The notes below the pieces were generated by a model. That model saw only the letters and a list, made by a program, of their open reading frames with translations, was not told the origin of the DNA and searched no databases. From Streptomyces liliiviolaceus (GTDB lineage: Bacteria; Actinomycetota; Actinomycetes; Streptomycetales; Streptomycetaceae), in contig NZ_JAGPYQ010000001.1 of NCBI RefSeq assembly GCF_018070025.1, positions 5,518,001 through 5,582,000 of the forward strand: a stretch of DNA of 64,000 bases, read 5' to 3'. Every line of letters begins with the position of its first letter. The first letter of the stretch is position 1. Of this stretch, positions 25,685 to 34,785 are shown one piece after another. A program made the translations under genes and the position numbers.

Positions 25685-25992
25685 GCGCGCTGCCCCCTGG
25701 AGTGCCGTCCTACTGAGGACAACGTTCTACAGGACGATCCGGTTCGGACGCCAGATGTAGTCGGCTTTTCGGCGATGTTGCGACGCGATGTCTTGACGAC
25801 GGCTTTCGCTGCGTGCACTGTGGTGCGCACTTCGACGTAGAGAACGTTATACAAAATCTCACTCAGACACTTCTCCCGCACTTCTCCCGCACTTCTCCAA
25901 CGCTTTCGCAGGGCCTTCGCCTTGCGCCTTCGCCGTGCGCCTTCGCCGCGCCTCCATCGCGCCTTTCGTCCACGATGACAGGGAGCCATGCC
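25685..25992. promoter_or_regulatory. Divergent promoter region with LacI-type operators
   Basis: A 308-nt gap. AACGTT-centred sites at 25721-25726 and 25843-25848 share the 8-mer AGAACGTT in opposite orientation, the usual centre of LacI-family operators. A weak rightward promoter can be proposed (TTGACG at 25793-25798, 17 nt, CACTGT at 25816-25821); the second operator would then lie just downstream of the transcription start. The rest of the leader is repeat-rich. Confidence 0.55.
25868..25950. repeat. Short tandem repeats in the leader of the sugar-binding protein gene
   Basis: Three 11-nt units (25868-25878, 25879-25889, 25890-25900; CACTTCTCCCG, the last ending AA) are followed by three units of 11 to 13 nt starting CCTTCGCC (25914-25926, 25927-25939, 25940-25950). 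The transcript strand is pyrimidine-rich here. Confidence 0.7.
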
Positions 25993-27309
25993 GTGATCAC
26001 CTCCTCGACCTCCGCCAGAAGGGGCCGCCTCGCCGGCTCGACCGCGAGCGCCGCCGCCCTGGTCCTCCTCGTCTCCGCCTGCGGAGGCTCGGGCGGAGGT
26101 TCCACTTCCTCACCCGAGAACTTCAGCTACTTGAGCGTCACGGAGAACACGACCGTCAAAACGGCGCTCACCACCCTGTCCAAGGGCGGGTGCAAGACCG
26201 CCCAGGACGACCTGCCGCTCAAGGTGGAGACCGTTCCGCAGGCGAGTCTGGACCAGAAGCTGCAACTGCTGGCCGGTCAGGACGCGCTGCCGGTCCAGTT
26301 CGCGGCGGGCAACGCACCCGCCCTGACCCAGCAGTTGTACAAGTCCGGCAAGGTCGCCGATCTGGAGACCGAGCTGAAGTCGCTGGGCGTCTACGACCAG
26401 TTGGAGCCCGCGGCCGTCTCCACCATCAAGGCGCTGTACGGCGGCAAGGTGGAGGTCCTGCCGTACGAGTACAACATCGAGGGGATCTTCTACAACAAGA
26501 AGATCTTCAGCGCCAACGGGCTGACCGTGCCCGCCACCTGGGCCGAACTGGTCTCGGCCGCGGGCACGTTGCAGGCCAAGGGCATCCAGCCGTTCTCGGC
26601 CTCCGGTCAGCAGGGCTGGCCCCTGACCCGGCTGATCAGCGGCTACCTCTACCGCAGCCTGGGCCCCGACGCCCTCAAGGCCGTGGCGGACGGCAAGGCC
26701 GAGCTCACGGACCCCGAGTACGTCAAAGCCGCACAGGAAGTGGCCGCCCTCGGCAAGAAGGGCTACTTCGGCAAGGGCGTCGGCTCCATCGACTACGACA
26801 CCTCGGTGAACGAGTTCCTCAACGGCAAGGCAGGCATGCTCTACATGGGCAGCTGGGCGCTGGCGAACATCGCCGACGAGAAGCAGAACAAGGTGGGGGC
26901 CGACAACGTCGGCTTCATGCCCTTCCCGGCCGTCGAGGGCGGCAAGGGCTCCATCGAGCAGTACCCCTCCAACGTCGGCCTGGGGATCACCCTCGGCGCC
27001 AAGTCCTTCGACAAGAAGACCGGCGCCTGGGTGTCCTGCATCGCGAAGAACTACGGCAGCACCGCCCTCAAGGACCAGGGGGCGATCTCCGGCTTCAAGG
27101 TCAACACACCCGTCGAGGACAGCAACGAGGTCACCGGGCAGATCCGTAAGACGATCAGCGGGTCCCGGCAGAACGTGCTCTGGTTCGAGGCCCTGTTCTC
27201 CACCAAGGCGACCACGGTCAGCCAGAGCAACGCGGCCGGCCTGGTCGCCGGGAGCCTGAGCCCCGAGAAGTTCATGCGGACCGTGCAGGACGCCCTGGCC
27301 GAGAAGTGA
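25993..27309 (+). CDS. Sugar ABC transporter substrate-binding lipoprotein (CUT1)
   Basis: A 438-residue extracellular solute-binding protein (MalE-like). The GTG at 25993 is chosen because GGGAG precedes it at good spacing and it gives a normal signal: TSARRGRLAG, hydrophobic AAALVLLV, lipobox VSAC followed by GGSGGGS. An ATG at 25975 is an alternative. The body has NIEGIFYNKKIF and the MLYMGSWALANI segment typical of CUT1 binding proteins. It is the first gene of a sugar importer without its own ATPase, which in streptomycetes is usually the shared MsiK (known for the group, not seen here). Confidence 0.92.
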   Translation: MITSSTSARRGRLAGSTASAAALVLLVSACGGSGGGSTSSPENFSYLSVTENTTVKTALTTLSKGGCKTAQDDLPLKVETVPQASLDQKLQLLAGQDALPVQFAAGNAPALTQQLYKSGKVADLETELKSLGVYDQLEPAAVSTIKALYGGKVEVLPYEYNIEGIFYNKKIFSANGLTVPATWAELVSAAGTLQAKGIQPFSASGQQGWPLTRLISGYLYRSLGPDALKAVADGKAELTDPEYVKAAQEVAALGKKGYFGKGVGSIDYDTSVNEFLNGKAGMLYMGSWALANIADEKQNKVGADNVGFMPFPAVEGGKGSIEQYPSNVGLGITLGAKSFDKKTGAWVSCIAKNYGSTALKDQGAISGFKVNTPVEDSNEVTGQIRKTISGSRQNVLWFEALFSTKATTVSQSNAAGLVAGSLSPEKFMRTVQDALAEK

Positions 27310-27377
27310 GGCGGACGGGCCCGGCGACGGGCCCCCGCCGACCACAGCCTGACACCTCACGAACTGGACACCCCTCC

Positions 27378-28262
27378 ATGCACCGCGTACTCGGTGACCG
27401 CAAGGCGGTCCTGATCCTCCTCGGTCCCGCCCTGCTCGTCTACTCCCTGATCATGCTGGTCCCCATGGTGTGGTCCTTCGGGTACTCGTTCACCGAGGGC
27501 AACACCATCGAGGGCTTCACCGGCAACGGCCTGGACAACTTCCAGCGCCTGTTCTCCGACCCCGCCGTGCGGGACGCCCTGTGGTTCACCGCCAAGTACG
27601 CGGTCGTCGTGACCGTCGGCCAGGTCGTCGCCGGCTATCTGCTGGCCCTGCTGTACGTGTTCTTCCTCAAGCGCGCCTCCGCGCTCATCCGTACCCTGGT
27701 GTTCTTCCCCGTCGTCCTGCCCACCGTGGCCGTCGGTCTGCTCTTCCAGAAGTTCTTCCAGGTGGCCCCGCAGACCGGCCCGGTCAACTCCCTGCTCAAC
27801 GCGGTGGGCCTGGACTCCGTCGACTGGTTCGGCAGCGCGGGACACGCCTTCTGGGTCCTGATCGTCATGGACATCTGGCGCTCCATGGGCTTCTACGCCG
27901 TCCTGCTCTTCGCCGGCCTGGTGGACATCCCCGAGGAGGTGCTGGAGTCCGCCCGCCTCGACGGAGCCTCCGGTCCGCGGCTCGTCCGCCACATCGTCCT
28001 GCCCATGTCGTTCCCGGTACTGATGTCAGCGGTCATCTTCAGCATCAACGGCACGCTCAAGGTCTTCGACTCGATCGTGGCACTGACGGGCGGGGGTCCC
28101 GGCAGCGGCACCACACCGCTCACCCTGTACATGTTCCAGACGTCGTTCACCTACGGCGACTACGGCTACGGCAGCACCATCGCCCTGCTGCTGACCGTCG
28201 TGTGTCTCCTGGTGACCCTGGTCGTCTTCCGCGTCTCGCGGCGCGACCTCACGGAGGGCTGA
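27378..28262 (+). CDS. Sugar ABC transporter permease (MalF/UgpA-like)
   Basis: A 294-residue membrane permease with six hydrophobic segments. The coupling motif is EEVLESARLDGASGPRLVRHIVLP, and the family ending is VALTGGGPGSGTTPLTLYMF. The ATG at 27378 gives the normal length; an earlier GTG at 27306 overlaps the binding-protein stop (GTGA) and would add 24 residues. It lies 68 nt after the binding protein and 4 nt before the second permease. Confidence 0.92.
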   Translation: MHRVLGDRKAVLILLGPALLVYSLIMLVPMVWSFGYSFTEGNTIEGFTGNGLDNFQRLFSDPAVRDALWFTAKYAVVVTVGQVVAGYLLALLYVFFLKRASALIRTLVFFPVVLPTVAVGLLFQKFFQVAPQTGPVNSLLNAVGLDSVDWFGSAGHAFWVLIVMDIWRSMGFYAVLLFAGLVDIPEEVLESARLDGASGPRLVRHIVLPMSFPVLMSAVIFSINGTLKVFDSIVALTGGGPGSGTTPLTLYMFQTSFTYGDYGYGSTIALLLTVVCLLVTLVVFRVSRRDLTEG

Positions 28263-28266
28263 ACCC

Positions 28267-29118
28267 ATGGCCATCGACACGTCCGTCAGGGTCTGGCGCC
28301 CGCGCCGCCTGTGGGTCAAGCTCGTCGTCGCAGGTCTCCTGGTCGTCGAGGTCTATCCGCTCGTCTGGATGTTCCTGACCTCGCTGAAGTCCAACGACGA
28401 CTACCTCAACAACTCCACCTGGTCGCTGCCCACCACCTGGGAGTGGGGCAACTACACCGACGCCTGGACCACCGGGCACATCGGTCTGTACGTGCAGAAC
28501 AGCCTGCTCGCCGTCGTGCCCGCGCTCGCGCTGATCCTGCTGCTGGGCACCGCGGCAGGGTTCGCCCTCCAGGTCATGGTGTGGAAGGGCCGCGGTCTGA
28601 CCCTGCTGGTCTTCCTCACGGGCATGATGGTCCCCGCGCAGATGATCCTGCTGCCCCTGTTCACGGTGTACTTCCGGACCGGCCTGTCCGGCACCTTGTG
28701 GCCGCTGATCCTCACCTACACGGGCACCGGCCTTCCCCTGACGGTGTTCATGATGGCCACCTACTACAAGACCGTCCCGCGCGAGCTGTTCGAGGCGGCC
28801 ACCATCGACGGCGCGGGCATCCTGCGCGCGTTCTGGACCATCGGTCTGCCCATGGTCCGCAACGCGATCCTGACCGTCGGCCTGGTGCAGTTCTTCTTCA
28901 TCTGGAACGACCTGCTGATCGCGCTGACCTTCACCAACAGCCAGGACCTGCGCACCATCCAGGTCGGGCTGCTCAACTTCACCGGCGACTTCGGCGCCAC
29001 ACAGTACGGCCCGCTGTTCGCCGCCATCTGCATCAACGTCTTCGGCACCCTGGTGATCTACCTCTTCCTCAACCAGAAGGTGATGAAGGGCCTCACCTCG
29101 GGAGCCGTCAAGGGTTGA
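28267..29118 (+). CDS. Sugar ABC transporter permease (MalG/UgpE-like)
   Basis: A 283-residue membrane permease. LVVEVYPLVWMFLTSLKSND at the N-terminus is the MalG-type start, and PRELFEAATIDGAGILRAFWTIGLP is the ATPase-coupling loop. It pairs with the preceding permease to form the channel and is followed 78 nt later by the rhamnosidase gene, suggesting import of the released sugar or of the glycoside itself. Confidence 0.93.
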   Translation: MAIDTSVRVWRPRRLWVKLVVAGLLVVEVYPLVWMFLTSLKSNDDYLNNSTWSLPTTWEWGNYTDAWTTGHIGLYVQNSLLAVVPALALILLLGTAAGFALQVMVWKGRGLTLLVFLTGMMVPAQMILLPLFTVYFRTGLSGTLWPLILTYTGTGLPLTVFMMATYYKTVPRELFEAATIDGAGILRAFWTIGLPMVRNAILTVGLVQFFFIWNDLLIALTFTNSQDLRTIQVGLLNFTGDFGATQYGPLFAAICINVFGTLVIYLFLNQKVMKGLTSGAVKG

Positions 29119-29196
29119 CGGCCGCGCCTCCACAGGGCTTCAGCTCCGGCCAGGCGCCGGCCGTCCGCACCCGTATCCATGGAAGGTCCCCCACCC

Positions 29197-31842
29197 ATGT
29201 CCTCTCAGCCTGCCCCGGTCACCTTCGAGCACCTGCCCGACGGCCTCGGAATCGGTGTCGCCCGGCCACGCCTGACCTGGCGTCTGCCCCGGGGAGCCGC
29301 CGTCCAGGACGCCTACGAGATCGAACTCGACCGGGACGGCGTCCTCCGTCGCACCGGCCGCACGGCCCACGCGGACCAGGTCCTCCTGCCGTGGCCGGGC
29401 GCACCTCTCGACTCCCGTGAACGGGTCGGCGTCCGGGTACGGGTGTGGGTGGACGGGGCCGCGGACCCGACCGGTTGGAGCGAGCCGCGCACGGTCGAGG
29501 CGGGGCTCCTGGACGCCGCCGACTGGAGTGCCGTACCGGTCGGCGCGGCCTGGCCCGAGGCCCCCGGCACCGACCGGCGCCCGGCCCGCGTCCGCCGCGA
29601 CTTCACCCTCGACGCCCCGGCGGTCCGGGCCCGGCTGTATGTCACCGCCCACGGTGTGTACGAGGCCGAGATCAACGGCCGCCGGGTCGGCGACGACATC
29701 CTCTCGCCGGGGTGGACCGTCTACGGCGAACGCCTGCGCTACCACACCTACGACGTCACCGAGCATCTCGTACCCGGCGCCAACACCCTCGGTGCCTGGC
29801 TCGGGGACGGCTGGTACCGGGGCCACATCGGTTTCGACGGTGGCTACCGCGACCTCTACGGCAGCGACCAGTCCCTCCTCGCCCAGCTAGAAGTCACCCT
29901 GGCCGACGGCACCACGACGGTCGTCGCCACCGACGGCTCCTGGCAGGCCGCGCCCGGCCCGATCCTCTTCAGCGGCCTCTACGAGGGCGAGACCTTCGAC
30001 GCACGCCTGCACGACCCCCACTGGTCGACACCTCAAGGAGGCCTGGAAGAGGCCGAGTTGTGGACGCCGGTGGCCACCCGCACCCGCGATCCACGCACCC
30101 TGATCGCCCCCAAGGGCGCTCCCGTCCGCCGCACCCAGGAACTGTCACCCCTCACTGTCACCGCCAAGGGCGACGGCCGTCACGTCCTGGACTTCGGCCA
30201 GAATCTCGTCGGCCGGCTGCGCATCACCGTCGCCGGACCGGCGGGCACGACCATCACCCTGCGCCACGCCGAGGTACTCCAGGACGGCGAACTCGCCACC
30301 CGCCCCCTGCGCGGGGCCGCGTCCACCGACACCTACGTCCTCGACGGCTCCGGCGAGCAGACCTGGGAACCGCGCTTCACCCTGCACGGTTTCCGCTACG
30401 CCGAAGTCGGCGGCTGGCCGGGCGAGTTGAGAGCGAACGCGGTGACGGCCCGGGTGTACCACACCGACATGACCCGCACCGGCTGGTTCGAGTGCAGCGA
30501 CCCCCTGGTCAACCGGCTGCACGAGAACGTGGTGTGGAGCATGCGCGGCAACTTCGTCGACATCCCCACCGACTGCCCCCAGCGCGACGAACGCCTCGGC
30601 TGGACCGGCGACATCCAGGTCTTCGCCCCCACGGCGTCCTTCCTGTACGACTGTGCCGGCATGCTCGACTCGTGGCTGGACGACGTCGCCGTCGAGCAAC
30701 TGCCCGACGGGACGATCCCCTGGTACGTGCCGGTCATCCCCGGCGGCCCCCAGTGGACGCCGATCCAGCCGGGCGCCGCCTGGGGCGATGTCGCGTCCCT
30801 CACCCCGTGGGTCCTGTACCGGCGCTTCGGCGACCTCGAACTGCTGCGCCGGCACTTCCCCATGGGCCGCGCCTGGGTGGACCTGATGGACCGGCTGGCC
30901 GGGGAGAGCCGGCTGTGGGACACCGGGCACCAGCTCGGTGACTGGCTGGATCCGATCGCCCCGCCGGACGACCCGGCGGGGGCCCGCACCGACCGCTACC
31001 TGGTGGCCACCGCGTACTTCGCCCACTCCGCCCGCCATCTCCAGTGGTCGGCCCGCGAACTCGGTGATCAGGAAGCGGCCGCACGGTACGGACAGTTGGC
31101 CGACGAGGTGACCCGCGCCTTCCGGGCCCGCTATGTGCGCCCGGACGGCCGGATGACCAGCGACGCCCCGACCGCGTACTCGGTGGCTCTGGTCTTCGGT
31201 CTGCTGGACGACGACCGACAGCGCCGTGCGGCCGGTGACCGCCTCGCGGAACTGGTGCTCCAGGACGACGCCCGGATCGCCACCGGCTTCGTCGGCACCC
31301 CGCTGATCTGCGACGCCCTGACCGACACCGGACACCTGGAGGTGGCGTACCGCCTGCTGACCCAGACCGAGTGCCCGTCCTGGCTCTACACCGTGTCCAT
31401 GGGCGCGACCACCATCTGGGAACGCTGGGACAGTCTCCTCCCCGACGGCACCCTCAACTCCGGTGGGATGACGTCCTTCAACCACTACGCGCTGGGTGCC
31501 GTGGCCGACTGGATGCACCGGGTCGTCGCGGGGCTCGACCTATCCTCCCCCGGATACCGCACGCTGCGTTTCCGGCCGCGTCCCGGCGGTGGCATCACCT
31601 GGGCCAGGGCCCGCCACCAGACGCCCTACGGCGAGGCGGCCATCTCCTGGGAACTGACCGACTCGGACAGGACCTGCTCAGGCCTGACCGACTCAGGCCT
31701 GACCGACTCGGGCATGACCGCGGAGGTCACGGTTCCCGACGGCTGCCAGGGCGTGGTCGAACTCCCGGGGCACGCTCCGCTGACCGTGGGCCCCGGTCGG
31801 CACCACCTCGACACCCGCGACCTCGAACGCAGCGCCGCCTGA
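29197..31842 (+). CDS. Alpha-L-rhamnosidase (glycoside hydrolase family 78)
   Basis: An 881-residue cytoplasmic enzyme with no signal peptide, hydrolysing terminal alpha-L-rhamnose from glycosides. The start ATG at 29197 has GGAAGG upstream; an ATG at 29179 is in frame. An Ig-like N-terminal domain and carbohydrate-binding beta domains (WTVYGERLRYHTYDVT, LGDGWYRGHIGF) precede the (alpha/alpha)6 barrel, which carries the family motif TDCPQRDERLGWTGD near residue 460 with its acidic catalytic residues. MGATTIWERWD and NHYALGAVADWM follow. Near the C-terminus sits an odd small repeat, GLTDSGLTDSGMT. An absent signal peptide implies that the importer takes up rhamnosides. Confidence 0.93.
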   Translation: MSSQPAPVTFEHLPDGLGIGVARPRLTWRLPRGAAVQDAYEIELDRDGVLRRTGRTAHADQVLLPWPGAPLDSRERVGVRVRVWVDGAADPTGWSEPRTVEAGLLDAADWSAVPVGAAWPEAPGTDRRPARVRRDFTLDAPAVRARLYVTAHGVYEAEINGRRVGDDILSPGWTVYGERLRYHTYDVTEHLVPGANTLGAWLGDGWYRGHIGFDGGYRDLYGSDQSLLAQLEVTLADGTTTVVATDGSWQAAPGPILFSGLYEGETFDARLHDPHWSTPQGGLEEAELWTPVATRTRDPRTLIAPKGAPVRRTQELSPLTVTAKGDGRHVLDFGQNLVGRLRITVAGPAGTTITLRHAEVLQDGELATRPLRGAASTDTYVLDGSGEQTWEPRFTLHGFRYAEVGGWPGELRANAVTARVYHTDMTRTGWFECSDPLVNRLHENVVWSMRGNFVDIPTDCPQRDERLGWTGDIQVFAPTASFLYDCAGMLDSWLDDVAVEQLPDGTIPWYVPVIPGGPQWTPIQPGAAWGDVASLTPWVLYRRFGDLELLRRHFPMGRAWVDLMDRLAGESRLWDTGHQLGDWLDPIAPPDDPAGARTDRYLVATAYFAHSARHLQWSARELGDQEAAARYGQLADEVTRAFRARYVRPDGRMTSDAPTAYSVALVFGLLDDDRQRRAAGDRLAELVLQDDARIATGFVGTPLICDALTDTGHLEVAYRLLTQTECPSWLYTVSMGATTIWERWDSLLPDGTLNSGGMTSFNHYALGAVADWMHRVVAGLDLSSPGYRTLRFRPRPGGGITWARARHQTPYGEAAISWELTDSDRTCSGLTDSGLTDSGMTAEVTVPDGCQGVVELPGHAPLTVGPGRHHLDTRDLERSAA

Positions 31843-31941
31843 GCCCCGTTCGCGCTGCTCAAGTCCACGCACCGCCTCGTGAAAGAGCGTCCGCCGCCGC
31901 TCGACGCTCGAAGGAACTCGACGCTCGAAGGAGAGTGTGAA

Positions 31942-34527
31942 GTGACCCGTTCCAGAGGAAGTTCCGAAGATTCCGGAGAAGGCTCCACAGGACCGACCCG
32001 GCGCGAAGCCGTCGCCGTGTCCGTGGCCGCTCTGGGCGGAGCCGCGGTGCTGACCGCCGGGCTTCCCGGCACCGCTGCCGCAGCCGCCCCGCGGACGGCC
32101 CTCGCCGGTCAGCCCTGGCGTGACAAGAAGAAGTCGGCCGCCCGCAGAGCCGACGCCCTGCTCGCCGCCATGACGCTCCAGGAGCAGATCACGCTCGTCA
32201 CGGCGGTCGACGTGGCCGACTTCGCGCCCCTCGCCCATCTCGGCATTCCGGCCATGACCCGCGTGGACGCGTCCGACGGACTGCGGGGCGACACCGGAGT
32301 GACCGCCTTCCCCGCCCCCAACGCACTGGCGGCGACCTTCGACACCGACCTGGCCGAGCGGTACGGCGACGCGATCGGCGCCGAGGCCCGGGGCAAGGGC
32401 TGGAACGTCCTGCTCGGCCCGACCGTCGACATCGACCGCAACCCCCGCAACGGCCGCGAGGCCGAGTCGTACGGCGAGGACCCCCTGGTCAACGGGCTGA
32501 TCGGGGCCGCCGTCACCCGTGGCTTCCAGAAGAACGACGTCATCGCCCAGATCAAGCACTTCACCGTCTACAACCAGGAGGAGGGCCGCAACTCCCTCGA
32601 CGTACGGGTCTCCGAGCGTGCCCTGCGCGAGGTCTACTACCCGGCCTTCGAACACACCGTCCGCGACGGCGGCGCCCTGTCGGTCATGGGCTCCTATCCC
32701 AGGGTCAACGGGGTGTTCGCCTGCGAGAACCCACACCTCATCGGCGCCCTCAAGACAGACCTCGGGCTCAAGGGCTACCTCGGCACCGACTACTACCCGT
32801 CCGGGGACCGGGTCGCGGAGATCAACGCCGGTGTCGACTCCGCCGCACTCACCCCCGACACCCCCAAGGCCGCCTTCACCGACGGCCGGATCCCGCGGGA
32901 GCGCACCCGGAACGCCACCCGCCGCATCCTGTACGCGCTGTTCGCCTCCGGTGCCTACGACCATCCGCTGCCGGACACGCCCGCCGACGTGGTGACCACC
33001 GCCGCGCACCAGACCCTGGCCCGGATCACCGGTGAACAGGCCACCGTCCTGCTGAAGAACGAGGGCAGCCTGCTGCCGTTGTCGAAGAACAGGACGATCG
33101 CCGTGATCGGCCCGGCGGGCAAGGACGCCATCACCGGTGTCGAAGGCTCCTCCTATGTCGATCCCGGCGACTTCACCACCGCCCTGGAAGCGATCAGGAG
33201 CAAGGCCGGCGCATCCCGGGTGCTGTTCTCCCAAGGCAGTCTCGGTGATGTCGCCCTGCCCACGATCCCGGGCGACGTCTTCACCACCCCCGACGGCGAA
33301 CCCGGCCTGCACGCCGAGTTCTTCGCGGGCGAGGACCACTCCGGCAGCCCGCTGACCACCACGACGACGGGCAACATCGACTTCCGCGGCGCCCCAGTCG
33401 ACGGCCTCCCGGCCGCCTGGTCGGCCCGCTGGACCGGCCGCCTCACCCCGCCCGTCACCGGTCCGGTGCGCGTCTCGGCCCTGCTGGCGGGTGCCGCGAA
33501 GATCGTCGTGAACGGGGTGACGCTCCTCGACGAGTCCCGCTTCCTCTGGGACTCCTTCTTCGGCCCGAAGGAGAGCGCGATCGGCGGTGTCGCCGAACTG
33601 ACCGGCGGCAGGGCCGTCGACATCACGGTCGAGTACAGCACCAGGGACGCCGGGTTCCGGGGACCCGCCATGACCCTGGGCTGGCAGCCCGAGTCGCTCG
33701 TACCGGCCGCCGTCGCGACGGCGAGGAAGGCCGACGTGGCGGTGGTGTTCGTCAACAACTACACCGGCGAGGCCTTCGACCGCGACGACCTCTCCCTGCC
33801 CGGCGACCAGGACCGGCTCATCGAAGCCGTCGCCGCCACCAACCCGAACACGGTCGTCGTCCTCAACACCTCGGGGCCCATGCTCATGCCGTGGCTGGGC
33901 GCGGTGAAGGGCGTGCTGCAGGCCTGGTACCAGGGCGCCGCGACCGGCACCGGCATCGCCAACGTCCTGTACGGCGACGCCGAACCCGGCGGCCGGCTCC
34001 CCGTCACCTTCCCCGCCGACGAACAGCAGGGCCCGGCCACCTACACCGGCGCCAAGGACGACGACATCGCCAACACGATCACGTACGACGAGGGCATCCA
34101 CGTCGGCTACAAGTGGTACGACAAGCACCGCGCCAAGCCGCTCTTCCCCTTCGGGCACGGGCTGTCGTACACCTCCTTCCGCCTCGGCACGGCACGTGTG
34201 CACAGCCTCGGCCGTGGGGACCGGGCCGCCGAGGTCACCGTCGAGGTACACAACACCGGCCGTCGTAGCGGATCCGAGGTGGTGCAGGTCTACATCGGGC
34301 ATCTGCCGACCAGGACCGACACCCCGGCCAGGACGCTCGTCGGCTTCGCCCGCGTCGCGTTGGAGGCAGGCCGGCGCAGGAGTGTCGGTGTCACCGTCAG
34401 CCGGCGCGCGCTGTCCTACTGGGACGAGGCGGGCGGGCGCTGGGTGACCCCCACCGGCCAGGTGCCCGTGTACGTCGGCCGGTCCGCCGCCGACCTCGAC
34501 CACGCGGGCAGCATCACCGTCAAGTGA
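31942..34527 (+). CDS. Tat-exported glycoside hydrolase family 3 enzyme with PA14 insert
   Basis: An 861-residue beta-glucosidase-type enzyme. The GTG at 31942 is preceded by AAGGAGAG. Arg20-Arg21 in TRREAVAVS and a hydrophobic stretch ending GTAAAAA form a twin-arginine signal. GH3 N-domain motifs are MTLQEQITLV, GPTVDIDRNPRNGR, IKHFTVYNQE and the nucleophile region LGTDYYPSGD (Asp near residue 283). The C-domain is interrupted by a PA14 module (about residues 452-590, GLHAEFFAGEDHSGSP) and followed by an Fn3-like end. It probably removes glucose or xylose from rhamnosyl-glycosides outside the cell, working with the rhamnosidase (inference). Confidence 0.9.
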   Translation: MTRSRGSSEDSGEGSTGPTRREAVAVSVAALGGAAVLTAGLPGTAAAAAPRTALAGQPWRDKKKSAARRADALLAAMTLQEQITLVTAVDVADFAPLAHLGIPAMTRVDASDGLRGDTGVTAFPAPNALAATFDTDLAERYGDAIGAEARGKGWNVLLGPTVDIDRNPRNGREAESYGEDPLVNGLIGAAVTRGFQKNDVIAQIKHFTVYNQEEGRNSLDVRVSERALREVYYPAFEHTVRDGGALSVMGSYPRVNGVFACENPHLIGALKTDLGLKGYLGTDYYPSGDRVAEINAGVDSAALTPDTPKAAFTDGRIPRERTRNATRRILYALFASGAYDHPLPDTPADVVTTAAHQTLARITGEQATVLLKNEGSLLPLSKNRTIAVIGPAGKDAITGVEGSSYVDPGDFTTALEAIRSKAGASRVLFSQGSLGDVALPTIPGDVFTTPDGEPGLHAEFFAGEDHSGSPLTTTTTGNIDFRGAPVDGLPAAWSARWTGRLTPPVTGPVRVSALLAGAAKIVVNGVTLLDESRFLWDSFFGPKESAIGGVAELTGGRAVDITVEYSTRDAGFRGPAMTLGWQPESLVPAAVATARKADVAVVFVNNYTGEAFDRDDLSLPGDQDRLIEAVAATNPNTVVVLNTSGPMLMPWLGAVKGVLQAWYQGAATGTGIANVLYGDAEPGGRLPVTFPADEQQGPATYTGAKDDDIANTITYDEGIHVGYKWYDKHRAKPLFPFGHGLSYTSFRLGTARVHSLGRGDRAAEVTVEVHNTGRRSGSEVVQVYIGHLPTRTDTPARTLVGFARVALEAGRRRSVGVTVSRRALSYWDEAGGRWVTPTGQVPVYVGRSAADLDHAGSITVK

Positions 34528-34785
34528 GCCGGGCGCGGGGGCTGTTCGCCGACGAACGGTGGTTGCGGACCGGTGGTTGCGGACCGGTGGTTGCGGACCG
34601 GTGGTCGAAGGCCGGTTGCCGAAGACCGGTGATATTGCCGATGGCCGCGCCCTCCTCCCGGCCGGACAGTGGCACGGCCGACCACCGGTCGGCGCCGTCG
34701 GCAGAGCTACCGGACGTGCCACGCGGGTCCTCCGCGCGGCATGTCCGGTCCGGCGGCCCGTCACGGCCGAGAGGACGACTTCGTC
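34528..34785. repeat. Intergenic region with 14-bp tandem repeat
   Basis: A 258-nt gap between the GH3 and cutinase genes. Three perfect copies of CGGTGGTTGCGGAC lie at 34557-34598, followed by decayed copies (CGGTGGTCGAAGG, CCGGTTGCCGAAGA) to about 34630. The unit is not palindromic. Nothing else recognisable is present except a likely promoter for the cutinase. Confidence 0.75.

Noticed and set aside
25813..25992. Longer N-terminus for the sugar-binding protein
   Set aside because: It would place 60 residues before the signal peptide and cross the operator and repeats; the GTG at 25993 has a proper ribosome site.
34557..34598. CRISPR-like array
   Set aside because: The units are 14 bp and directly adjacent with no spacers, and no cas genes are present.
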